Origin: Halomonas nitroreducens
GTDB lineage: Bacteria; Pseudomonadota; Gammaproteobacteria; Pseudomonadales; Halomonadaceae
NCBI RefSeq assembly: GCF_003966155.1
Contig: NZ_RXNS01000005.1
Span: 124,001 to 188,000 of the forward strand
DNA: 64,000 bases
Direction: 5' to 3'
Each line of letters begins with the position of its first letter. Positions within the stretch are counted from its first letter, which is position 1. The position numbers and the translations under genes are program-made. Below the pieces are notes generated by a model. That model ran no database searches. It had not been told where the DNA came from and was given only the letters and a program-made list of their open reading frames with translations. Shown piece after piece: positions 54,615-63,263 of the stretch.

Positions 54615-55178
54615 CCCGATTCCGGTATGGCATCCCACCTTCCGCTTGCAGAGCATTCAAGGATACCCCGTGCGCCGTGGCCCCATTTCACCCTGGCCTG
54701 GCTACATCCGGGAAGAGATCCATGTCATTTCCAAGATACCGGGAGCTAATCGCGTCAAGTAGCAGAGTGGCGGTGAGGGGCGCCGCTGTGAAAGGGGGCG
54801 CCCAGTTCCACGGCAGCGAATACTTCCTTGGCTCCAATGGCACCATGCCGCTGCACTGGCACCGAGGGGGCTCGGCAAGGCGGGATGGGGCGCGAAGAGA
54901 TATCGCTAGAAGGTCTTCATGCCCCTCGGGCTGAGCCCCGAGCCACATCCGTGTCTCATAAAGCTGGGAAAGATCAGTCAGTCATGGTGAACCCGTCCCA
55001 GTCCAACCGAAGGGGCAACCGTACAGGTCTGGCACCATCTTGGGTCAGGCGATGCGCTTGCCGGTAGTCTCCTTCCTGAATTCAATCAGAAGCCAGAAAA
55101 AGCACTATCTATATGTAGCGCTCTTAAGGGAAACAGAAAAGTTTCTCATGATCCTCTTTCTGTCGATAGAGGTGTTCC
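54615..55178. other. Gene-free junction between GC-rich and AT-rich blocks
   Basis: No gene with a credible start and codon use. The left 350 bases are GC-rich with interrupted frames on both strands; the right 150 are AT-rich and probably hold the promoter and leader of the next gene. It marks a sharp change in base composition and may be a recombination joint. Confidence 0.5.
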
Positions 55179-56099
55179 ATGAATCAGATAGGTGAACCAG
55201 CTCCTTGCCCGCTAGAGCCTCTTAGCGAAGGAGAGATTGTTGATGCTTGGAAAAGTGAAGACGTTGTTGTAAGCATTCTATGTCCTGCTTATCAGCATGG
55301 CAGTTTCATTGAAGATGCCATCAAGGGGTTTTTAGCACAGAGAACAAGTTTCAGGTATGAGATTATTATTCGGGATGATTGTTCTCATGATAACACTCAA
55401 GAAGTGATAAGGAAGTATGAGAAAGCATACCCAAAGATAGTGAAATCAAGAATTGAGAATAAAAACACATGGCCAAATATCAAGGCATTGCCTGTGCTCC
55501 TGGGGATGGCAAAGGGGAGGTTCATAGCTATATGTGAAGGAGATGATTACTGGATCGATGACCTTAAATTGCAAAAGCAGGTGGATTTTTTACGCCAGAA
55601 CCGGAATGTCTCATTGCTCAAGACGAGAGCTTTGGCGGTGGAGGATGGTGTTATTATCTCGCCGTTGTTAAGCGGGGGGACAAGGACGTTCATGTACCCT
55701 TCCAGTATAGAAGTTCCCGAGCAGCTTTCTTCTCGATGTTATTTTGGGGATACCGTATTGCAGGCTATCCTGCAACAGCAAGGTGAGGTGTGTACGCTTG
55801 AAGATATTACTGCGGTATGGAGAAAGCATTCGGGGGGGGTCTGTGGAGGCTTGCTTGAAAGCAATGCGGAGTTTCTCAATCTGCAGCGCTCACAAACCAA
55901 TTTTTGGATTGCGCAATACTTTTATGAACAAGGAAACAGTAGAGAGGCGCGAAAGCATATGGTGCGCAGCTTGAGCTGTATAGCGCAAAATAATGTCAAC
56001 GACAGGAAACGTGTAATAGCATCATTTTGCCTGGGTTTTTTGATTTCTTCCTCCAAGAACCTTGTCAGGCCATGGCTTAAAGGCCTAAAAAGTGGATAG
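55179..56099 (+). CDS. Glycosyltransferase family 2
   Basis: 306 residues. GT-A start VVVSILCPAYQHGSFIEDAIKG, then IIIRDDCSHDNTQEVI, and the metal-binding acidic region AICEGDDYWIDDLKLQ, all as in family 2 enzymes. Inverting, cytosolic. GAGGTGTTCC precedes the ATG. AT-rich codon use contrasts strongly with the preceding block, so it was probably acquired separately. Donor unknown. Confidence 0.88.
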   Translation: MNQIGEPAPCPLEPLSEGEIVDAWKSEDVVVSILCPAYQHGSFIEDAIKGFLAQRTSFRYEIIIRDDCSHDNTQEVIRKYEKAYPKIVKSRIENKNTWPNIKALPVLLGMAKGRFIAICEGDDYWIDDLKLQKQVDFLRQNRNVSLLKTRALAVEDGVIISPLLSGGTRTFMYPSSIEVPEQLSSRCYFGDTVLQAILQQQGEVCTLEDITAVWRKHSGGVCGGLLESNAEFLNLQRSQTNFWIAQYFYEQGNSREARKHMVRSLSCIAQNNVNDRKRVIASFCLGFLISSSKNLVRPWLKGLKSG

Positions 56100-56165
56100 T
56101 CCATGTCGAGCTGAGATTGAATGAGTTGGTGATTATGGCAACAGTAAGTGTTGCAAGGTGACATT

Positions 56166-56813
56166 ATGTCTCGTAATGAACTGGAAACTGTCAGCAGTTA
56201 TTTGTTCTCTGCCATGGATGATGTCGGTGTAAACTATGTAAAGCATTCTTCACTTCTTCCCCCTTCTGACATGCCATGGGGGAATGATATAGATGTGGTG
56301 ATTGACAATAAAAGCAAAAAAGATTTTTTAACATTGATGAATAAGGTGAATGCTGAAAAGTCAAAAAAGGCATATCCTGCATATATGGATGTTTATGTTA
56401 TGCAGGCGGGGGGAGTGAGTGTTCCCATAGATGTGCTGTGGGGGTTGGTAGTAGAAATGCCGGGAGGAGAGTTGTGGAAGCTGCCGATGGTCTCCAGGAA
56501 TAATCGAATCAAGTTGAGTCATGGCGGTTATCGTCCGAGAGCCTCTACGATATTGATTTTTTTAGCCGCACGTTATTCTTCACTTCATAAAGGCGTGTAT
56601 GATCTTTCGCAAGGGTGGTCCGACAAGAATAAGACGAAGTGGAGGCGCTATTATAAGTCTTTCTTCAGGGAGGTTGAAGGCGAGAGCATAAAAGAAATAT
56701 TGGAGTTGGTTGATGGCTATGCCAGGTCGGAAAGGACTGGTGTTAACAATGAGGAATGGTTGAGCCGATTGAGGGGTCTGTTTGAAGTAAGTGATGCGTT
56801 AGATTACTTGTAG
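56166..56813 (+). CDS. Nucleotidyltransferase-like protein
   Basis: 215 residues. PWGNDIDVVIDNKSKKDFL contains an Asp-x-Asp motif and SVPIDVLWG a third Asp, the arrangement of the DNA polymerase beta-type nucleotidyltransferase fold. The classical Gly-Ser motif before it is not clear. An ATG at 56166 with AAGGTG upstream is better than the GTG at 56148. It immediately precedes an ATP-grasp gene; I would guess that it nucleotidylates or phosphorylates a glycan precursor, but no function can be assigned. Confidence 0.65.
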   Translation: MSRNELETVSSYLFSAMDDVGVNYVKHSSLLPPSDMPWGNDIDVVIDNKSKKDFLTLMNKVNAEKSKKAYPAYMDVYVMQAGGVSVPIDVLWGLVVEMPGGELWKLPMVSRNNRIKLSHGGYRPRASTILIFLAARYSSLHKGVYDLSQGWSDKNKTKWRRYYKSFFREVEGESIKEILELVDGYARSERTGVNNEEWLSRLRGLFEVSDALDYL

Positions 56814-56842
56814 TGTAATTGTGAATCAAGCCTGGAGAGCCA

Positions 56843-58027
56843 ATGACTAACCAGTTGGTGGTTTCAGTCGGAGCTGGTTGCGCTCAAAGGAAGTTTATTG
56901 AGAAGCTTAAGGCTCATGAATATAAAGTCGCTGCATTTGGTCGAGGAAGAAATGATCCATATGCAGTGTCTTTGTGCGATTACTTTGAGGAAATTGACAC
57001 ATCTAATGGCGCCGAGGCTGTTAGCTGGATAAAAAGTCTTGGAGAAAGAGTGCTGGGTGCTGGGTCTTTCTCTGGGGGAGGTGCGATAGATACCCTTCAA
57101 TATATTGATCGCGCATTCTCATTGTGTACGCAAATTCCCGGAAATCTATCAGTCGGGATAGACAAGAAGGAACAGCAAAAACTTTATAAAAAAATAAAAG
57201 CGGGGCATATAGAGACCTTTTACGGGGATGAGTTTAAGGATTTAACTGTCAAAGTGAAAAAGGACAAGATGTATATTGTGAAGCCGGTTGTAGGAAGAGG
57301 AAGTTTAGGGGTTTATACGTTAAGTGGCAAGGAGGTCTTGGAAAAGATAAACGAGCAAGGCCTGCCTGGTTGTGTTGTTCAGGAATACGTTGAAGGAAAG
57401 GAATACCGGGTCTTGCTATTGGTTCACAATCGAACAATCAAGACTTTATGCCCGATAAGAAGAGAGTCTGCGGCAGGCAGCTGTCTCTTGGGGCGCTTGT
57501 CTTTTGACATGACTGCAGAAGCCTTGTTGAACCATTATTTCAAAAGCCTCCTGAGCAAAATGAATGTCGAAAACTCAATTGTGAAGGCCGATGTGCTTGT
57601 GCATGAAGGAACGGTAAAGCTCATTGAAATGGATATTGGAGTCGGCGGGGGCGTATATTTTGTGAAGTATGCCTCAGAAGTTCAAGGGTTTGACATTGTT
57701 GATGACTACATTGGCTTGATTACAGGTGGTGAGGTGAGAAATCACATGGGGCTCAGGAAAAGAGGTGAGCTCGTCATGGACTATGTTTACCATGATTACG
57801 GCGATAACGTATTGCTCCAGGACAGTTTGATAAAAAAGATGTCGGATATGTTAGGGGGGTGCTCAATACAGTTCAATCCACTTCTGAAGAACAAGGTGGG
57901 CGGGCGTCCACAGAAGAATTCAGACTTCATTTTCTGTGTCATTCATAACAATAGGCATCTGTCTAATAGCGATGTAAATCGCTTGGCCAGGCTGGCTGTC
58001 AGAGAAACTGATATCAAAGTAGGGTGA
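56843..58027 (+). CDS. ATP-grasp family protein
   Basis: 394 residues. N-terminal Rossmann-like pre-ATP-grasp domain (VVSVGAGCAQRKFIEKLK), MYIVKPVVGRGSLGVYT with the ATP-binding Lys, VVQEYVEGKEYRVLLLV hinge and KLIEMDIGVGGG metal strand. Carboxylate-amine ligase fold; the substrate pair is unknown. It is 29 bases after the nucleotidyltransferase-like gene. AT-rich. With the similar protein at 58384 it forms a pair of unlike sequence. Confidence 0.78.
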   Translation: MTNQLVVSVGAGCAQRKFIEKLKAHEYKVAAFGRGRNDPYAVSLCDYFEEIDTSNGAEAVSWIKSLGERVLGAGSFSGGGAIDTLQYIDRAFSLCTQIPGNLSVGIDKKEQQKLYKKIKAGHIETFYGDEFKDLTVKVKKDKMYIVKPVVGRGSLGVYTLSGKEVLEKINEQGLPGCVVQEYVEGKEYRVLLLVHNRTIKTLCPIRRESAAGSCLLGRLSFDMTAEALLNHYFKSLLSKMNVENSIVKADVLVHEGTVKLIEMDIGVGGGVYFVKYASEVQGFDIVDDYIGLITGGEVRNHMGLRKRGELVMDYVYHDYGDNVLLQDSLIKKMSDMLGGCSIQFNPLLKNKVGGRPQKNSDFIFCVIHNNRHLSNSDVNRLARLAVRETDIKVG

Positions 58028-58383
58028 GGCTGTTAAAAAATGGACTTTGGAAACAATAAGATTCAAGCATTAGAGTTGTCAGATTCCAGCTAGTGTATTC
58101 CTGGTCGGCGTCAAGGCAATGTTAAACTTCATAAGGATGCAGCCAACAAAACCTAGTGTCGGAAAAAGGTTGCAGAGCGTTGTTTGCGCAACATGCTCGA
58201 CGTCAACGGTTATGGATGCTTCGATACATCCCTCTCGGCGTATCAATTTATACCCTCTTTAGTAGAGGATGAAAATTGGTGTTGATTAATTGCTGATGGC
58301 TATTGAAAGGATTGTTATTCGAATGGTGTTGGGGCTTCATGTCCAGCGATCAAGGGCAGTATCCCTTGTGGGGAGAATCGTTA
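58028..58383. other. Intergenic stretch without a gene
   Basis: 356 bases, AT-rich. No frame with a plausible start survives. The stretch includes short GC-richer islands around 58190-58250 that may be remnants. The right end holds the ribosome site of the next gene. Confidence 0.45.
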
Positions 58384-59499
58384 ATGGTCGATAAAGCCAT
58401 TGTAGTGTTTTCTGGGTTTAATCAAAGAGCAGTAATTGCTTTTTTACGTACTCTGGAAGGGAATGAAATCCCCTATGGTATAATTGCTCACTCAAGTCGA
58501 GATCCGATTTTCAAAACAGCATATAATAAAAACGTAATGGCTGTCCGTGAGTGCGAGCAACTTGAACTGTTGGACTTGCTAAGCAAGATAAATATAGTGC
58601 AACAGCGATTGGCCGCAAAAAAATATGTGATCGCTCCATCAAGTGAGTCGATTAATAGGTTAATGCTGGATAACCAAGAGGCGCTATCTCGAAAGAGGTG
58701 TGAAGTTCCCTTGGTAGATGTGGAAAAGTATGCAATGATATCTGATAAATATTCTTTTGGTGATCTTTGTCGGTATCATGGAATCTCCGTCCCCTTTGAA
58801 TATGAAAGTATTTCTAGAGCAGTGTTTCCTTTTGTGGCAAAGCCAAGAAGATACACGTCTGACTCTGGCAGGGTGCATAATCCATTTTTGATTTTTGACG
58901 AGGAAGATAAAGCAGTGTTCCTGAAAGAACATTTGGAAAGTGATTTTTATTTTCAGGAATATGTTGAAGGGGATAGTTATTATCTTTTGTATTGCTTCAT
59001 GAAGAAAGGCGGCGTTTCCAAGTTCTCGCAGGTCAATTTGATTCAACAGCCTAATGGCAAGTCAATAATTGCTGCACAGGATTCCAGTCTTCATCTTTCA
59101 AGCGAAAGCAAGAAATATGAGTATCTGTTCAGCAGCATTGGTTTCTACGGTTTGGTTATGGTGGAAGTGAGAAGGAAGGATAATGCCTACTACATGATAG
59201 AGGCAAATCCTCGCTTTTGGGGGCCGTCCCAACTGTTTGTCGATGCGGGTGTGAACTTGTTTGAGAGCTTACTGTATGATAACGACGTGATCAGCGCTAT
59301 GCGACAAGCAGAAGTGCGACAAAATGTTAAGTATTTATGGCTTGGAGGCCTCGTGCAATCTTCAAGTATGGGGGACGTTAAGGTATTTGATAGTCATGGA
59401 GATGGCTTCCTCAAGGATTTTGCCAAGTGGTTGAAGTTTGATGTGTATAATAGAAGTGATACCCATGAGATATTTTATCAGGAACTTGGGATAGGGTGA
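58384..59499 (+). CDS. ATP-grasp family protein (carbamoyl-phosphate-synthase-like)
   Basis: 371 residues. AIVVFSGFNQRAVIAFLRTL starts a Rossmann-like domain; FVAKPRRYTSDSGRV supplies the ATP-binding Lys, FYFQEYVEGDSYYLLY the hinge, and YYMIEANPRFWGPSQL the Glu/Asn metal site with the Arg of the family. Start at ATG 58384, seven bases after GGGGAGA; an upstream in-frame ATG at 58303 has no clear site. Likely a carboxylate-amine ligase. Substrate unknown. Confidence 0.8.
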   Translation: MVDKAIVVFSGFNQRAVIAFLRTLEGNEIPYGIIAHSSRDPIFKTAYNKNVMAVRECEQLELLDLLSKINIVQQRLAAKKYVIAPSSESINRLMLDNQEALSRKRCEVPLVDVEKYAMISDKYSFGDLCRYHGISVPFEYESISRAVFPFVAKPRRYTSDSGRVHNPFLIFDEEDKAVFLKEHLESDFYFQEYVEGDSYYLLYCFMKKGGVSKFSQVNLIQQPNGKSIIAAQDSSLHLSSESKKYEYLFSSIGFYGLVMVEVRRKDNAYYMIEANPRFWGPSQLFVDAGVNLFESLLYDNDVISAMRQAEVRQNVKYLWLGGLVQSSSMGDVKVFDSHGDGFLKDFAKWLKFDVYNRSDTHEIFYQELGIG

Positions 59500-59671
59500 G
59501 TAAGTATTGATCCTTACTGTTTTTATTGAATCATAGGCAAACGTTATTTCCCTGGTCTGACTAACCGATCAGGCAATTCCTAAGATGAAGTTATACTGCT
59601 GACGTTAAGGCAGATTGAAAGAGTCAATCCAAATCCTACATGATAGAGCGTTGAGACGAGGAGATTTCACG

Positions 59672-60553
59672 ATGATCGGTTTACGTCGTATGGGCGGCTA
59701 TTTCATCGGCTTGAATGTCCGTCGGCTCAAGCGGGTGGCATTTATCATGTCTGGTCACCGTGACTATCGGACCAGGAGATATTTTCCCCTGGATCTGGGG
59801 CTGGCGCCATCGGTCGACCGCATCATGGACTTCAGGAATTTCGGTTATATGCCGGTGGATCTGGGGCCCGCATTGACCTCCGAGTTGATTGCCGCGTCAG
59901 AGCGCAAGATCGGCGAGATCGGCGTGGAGGGCACCGTGCCCATCAACGGGACTCGTTTCTTTCGAGACGCGTTGCAGCAATCGGATTACGATCCCGGCTC
60001 TCCGTTCATGCGCTTTGCCCTCGACGAGTCGATTCTCAACACCGTGGGCCAGTATCTTGACTCGGCGCCGTTGATCGCTTCTATCGAGTTGATATATTCC
60101 ATGCCATCGGGCGTTAGCGAAGACGACCGCAGCAAGTCCCAATGGTTTCATCGCGACCATATCGGCAAGAAGATAGCCAAACTGTTTGTCTATATCCGTG
60201 ACGTGGAGAGGCAGAATGGCCCCCTCAGATTCATTCCCCTCGAGGCATCGAAGAAAGTGCCCTGGTGGCAGCAGATTCCGCACCATATCCCCGACGAGAT
60301 CATGGGGAAGTACGTGGATGAGGGAGAGCTTGTGGAGTATTGCGGGGAAGCCGGTTCCGCGGTGTTCGTGGATACAGATCGGTTATTTCACTGTGGCAGC
60401 CGCTGTAGTGAGCCACGCCTGGCATTCATCGTCAATTATACCACGGGGTTCAACTATCGCGGGCGGTGCATCAGCAAACTATGGCTGCCGGAGAATACAT
60501 CGGAACACCGCCTGTCGAGACTGCAGCGTCTGGCCTTGGGGCAACCCTCATAA
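59672..60553 (+). CDS. Second PhyH-family Fe(II)/2-oxoglutarate dioxygenase
   Basis: 293 residues. His160 and Asp162 in WFHRDHIG and His240 in LFHCGSRC complete the iron triad; Arg249 in EPRLAF is the likely 2-oxoglutarate ligand. The AGGAG at 59659-59663 supports the ATG at 59672 over a TTG at 59615. Probably hydroxylates a sugar or attached group. Moderately GC-rich, unlike its neighbours. Confidence 0.84.
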   Translation: MIGLRRMGGYFIGLNVRRLKRVAFIMSGHRDYRTRRYFPLDLGLAPSVDRIMDFRNFGYMPVDLGPALTSELIAASERKIGEIGVEGTVPINGTRFFRDALQQSDYDPGSPFMRFALDESILNTVGQYLDSAPLIASIELIYSMPSGVSEDDRSKSQWFHRDHIGKKIAKLFVYIRDVERQNGPLRFIPLEASKKVPWWQQIPHHIPDEIMGKYVDEGELVEYCGEAGSAVFVDTDRLFHCGSRCSEPRLAFIVNYTTGFNYRGRCISKLWLPENTSEHRLSRLQRLALGQPS

Positions 60554-60651
60554 GAGCCATGGTCATGGAATGTTGGCAAGGTTACAACCCGGACTCGTCG
60601 TCGACTTCATATGGCGTCTTGTACTTGTCTGGAAATTGAGGTGGTCGTCGG

Positions 60652-61710
60652 ATGGCTACATTATCGATTATATCTCCTTTTCACGACTCAGTCGGCAAGT
60701 GTGAGGGTTTATTGGGGACTCTGGAAAACGTGAGTGATCCTCAAGTGGAGATCATCCTGGTGGATGATGGCTCGTCTGATGATACGCTTGCGCTTCTGGA
60801 AAGGTTCAGGGAGACCGCGTCGACCAGAACATTGGTGGTTGCTCAAGAAAACAGGGGGCCGGGCGGAGCCAGGAATCATGGATTGAAAATGGCAAATGGC
60901 GATTATGTCTGGTTCGTCGACTCGGATGATAATATCAATTTAAGTGTGATTGAAGAGATCAAGATGCTAGCGAAGGAGGAGTATGACTTTATAGACTTCA
61001 ATGTTGAAGAAGGAAGTCGAGTCTGCAATACCATTGGATTGCCGCCAGGCGACTACTCAGCCGGAACGTTCGAGAAGGAGGACTTGATCGATCGGTTGGG
61101 GCGAGTGTGGGCCAAGGTGTTCAGAAGAGCATTCATCATGAATAACAATATAGCCTATCCTGAGTTTTGCATTTATGAAGACAATCCCTACGAATTTATT
61201 TATCCATTCTACGTTGAAAATTTTTACAAGAGCGCGTCAGTGGGGTATCAATATAATGAGGAATGTGTGTCGATTACTCGCGGGGGCGACAGCCTTCGCT
61301 TCTTTGACAGGATGTATACCGCCGTTTACGGATTTTCCAGGACCAAGGACATGGCATCCCAGCGAGAGAGAAAAAGGCTGGAAGAGAAGTTTGTCAGGCT
61401 TTACCTTTTCAACACTGTGGGTAGACAGATAAGAGGCCCAGCTGGCAAATGGCTGGTCGCCGCGCGGGTCATGCGGCAGTACAGGGATGTAGCCAAAGAA
61501 CAGGATATAGCCCTCAAACCTCTTAGCGTCGTTTCAGGGAATTACAAATACAAGTCACTATTCATCTTTCTTTGGGCCTTTTCATTCCTGCTCCCCTGCC
61601 AAGAGGGTTATTTTCATCGAATCCGGTTCCAGGCGTGGGGGAGGCCGTTTGTGGACTCTCAGCCTGATGAATCAGCTGCGCAAACGCATCCTCTAAATTC
61701 GCATACTTGA
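60652..61710 (+). CDS. Glycosyltransferase family 2
   Basis: 352 residues. LSIISPFHDSVGKCEGLL, EIILVDDGSSDDTLALLERF and YVWFVDSDDNINLSVIEEI are the GT2 motifs with the metal-binding Asp pair in DSDD; VWAKVFRRAFI is the usual acceptor-side stretch. GAGGTGG seven bases before the ATG. Inverting cytosolic transferase; donor unknown. The 3' end overlaps a short remnant frame. Confidence 0.9.
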   Translation: MATLSIISPFHDSVGKCEGLLGTLENVSDPQVEIILVDDGSSDDTLALLERFRETASTRTLVVAQENRGPGGARNHGLKMANGDYVWFVDSDDNINLSVIEEIKMLAKEEYDFIDFNVEEGSRVCNTIGLPPGDYSAGTFEKEDLIDRLGRVWAKVFRRAFIMNNNIAYPEFCIYEDNPYEFIYPFYVENFYKSASVGYQYNEECVSITRGGDSLRFFDRMYTAVYGFSRTKDMASQRERKRLEEKFVRLYLFNTVGRQIRGPAGKWLVAARVMRQYRDVAKEQDIALKPLSVVSGNYKYKSLFIFLWAFSFLLPCQEGYFHRIRFQAWGRPFVDSQPDESAAQTHPLNSHT

Positions 61711-61834
61711 TGTGGCGCCACGTCTGATCCCTGCCGAAAGTGTGACGGTGGTTGATGACCGGGACAAGGATATTCCATTAACTGGCATGGATCACAGAGA
61801 CCATCTCTTGAAAAGAGTTGATGAGTTGGTTTAG
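61697..61834 (+). pseudogene. Possible 3' remnant of a lost gene
   Basis: A 45-codon open frame directly before rmlB, running from just after a stop at 61694 to TAG at 61832. It reads as an ordinary protein C-terminus (VVDDRDKDIPLTGMDHRDHL) but has no credible start, and its 5' part overlaps the end of the GT2 gene. I do not recognise the family. It could also be chance. Confidence 0.25.
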
Positions 61835-61857
61835 AAGCGCCAGGAGAGGGTAATGAA

Positions 61858-62922
61858 ATGAAGGTTCTGATAACGGGGGGAGCGGGTTTTATAGGCTCTG
61901 CCGTCATTCGGCATGTCATAGAACATACCCGTAATGTCGTCATCAACGTGGACAAGCTGACCTACGCCAGCAATCTGGAATCGCTTGAATCATGCGCAGT
62001 CAGCCCTCGTTACCGCTTCGAGCAAGTCGACATCTGTGACCGCCTGGAACTGCAACGGGTATTTTCTGGGCACCAACCCGATGTCGTGATGCACTTGGCG
62101 GCGGAAAGCCATGTGGATCGTTCCATCGATAGTCCGGCCCCCTTCATCGAAACCAATATAATCGGCACCTATACAATACTGGAAGTGGCGAGGACGTACT
62201 GGCAGAACCTGAGTCAGCCCAGGAAGCAAGCCTTCCGCTTTCACCATGTCTCGACCGACGAGGTTTACGGCGACCTGAGGGGAGAAGATGGCCAGTTTTC
62301 CGAAGACACTCCCTACGCGCCGAGTTCGCCGTATTCGGCGAGCAAGGCATCCGCCGACCATCTGGTGCGTGCCTGGCAGCGAACCTTCGGTCTGCCAATC
62401 CTCGTCACCAACTGCTCGAACAACTATGGTCCCTATCACTTTCCGGAAAAGCTTATTCCCCTGATGATACTCAATGCCCTGGATGGAAAGCCGCTGCCGG
62501 TATATGGCAGGGGGCAACAAGTCCGGGACTGGCTATATGTCGAAGACCATGCCCGCGCGCTCTACACCGTCCTGAGTCGCGGCAGGGTGGGGCAGACATA
62601 TAACATCAGCGGCCATGTGGAAAAAAGTAACCTGGAAGTGGTGCATGCCCTCTGCGACCTGTTGCAGGAACTGGCCCCATCGTTGTCGGGCGACGTGGTT
62701 CACTATCGTGATCTGATCACATTCGTCGATGACCGGCCTGGTCACGACCAGCGATATGCAATCGATGCTCGCAAGTTGCAGCGTGAGCTCGGTTGGCTGC
62801 CGCAGGAGACGTTCGCGTCGGGCCTGCGGAAGACCGTCGAATGGTATGTCGCCAATCCCGGCTGGTGTCAGCGGACTCTGGCGGGCTGTTACACACGCGA
62901 GCGACTCGGGCTATTGGCGTGA
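61858..62922 (+). CDS. rmlB: dTDP-glucose 4,6-dehydratase
   Basis: 354 residues, the family length. Converts dTDP-glucose to dTDP-4-keto-6-deoxyglucose with bound NAD+. [61 protein letters not shown] (Tyr-x3-Lys) and [15 protein letters not shown] are all diagnostic. The AGGAGAGG site fits the ATG at 61858. It supplies the keto sugar for the VioA-like aminotransferase at 24819, though it is far from rmlA. High GC in this gene compared with its AT-rich surroundings. Confidence 0.96.
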   Translation: MKVLITGGAGFIGSAVIRHVIEHTRNVVINVDKLTYASNLESLESCAVSPRYRFEQVDICDRLELQRVFSGHQPDVVMHLAAESHVDRSIDSPAPFIETNIIGTYTILEVARTYWQNLSQPRKQAFRFHHVSTDEVYGDLRGEDGQFSEDTPYAPSSPYSASKASADHLVRAWQRTFGLPILVTNCSNNYGPYHFPEKLIPLMILNALDGKPLPVYGRGQQVRDWLYVEDHARALYTVLSRGRVGQTYNISGHVEKSNLEVVHALCDLLQELAPSLSGDVVHYRDLITFVDDRPGHDQRYAIDARKLQRELGWLPQETFASGLRKTVEWYVANPGWCQRTLAGCYTRERLGLLA

Positions 62923-63263
62923 GCAGCGTGGACGCTATTCGCAGCGAACGGTCGTGGAGACACTGGCCGGCCTTTGGCTGTTTGTCATGGGCCCGATCGT
63001 GATGAATCGGATGGATGAGCCGTGCCATGTTGCACCGGCATCAACTCTCTGCCCCGTACTGCACGGGCAAGAGGCTACTTCATGGATGTGCCCTGCAGTG
63101 GGTACAGGGCTTCGTAACTCCCGACCTTGAACCCACCACCATGCAGAACCGTAGAGAAAGCTAGCATCGTGAAGGTGATCCGGCATGACAACCACCTCGC
63201 CAATACAATCACCGCGAAGTAACCGCAGTTGATATTGGCTTCGCTGATCTAGTGGAGGGTGAT
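62923..63263. other. Intergenic stretch without a gene
   Basis: 341 bases; frames on both strands are interrupted and none has a believable start. The final bases contain GGAGGGTGA, the ribosome site of the last gene. Confidence 0.5.

Noticed and set aside
54688..54948. Minus frame in the 54.6-55.2 kb gap
   Set aside because: No ribosome site, Pro/Arg/Leu composition typical of GC-rich noise, and no domain.
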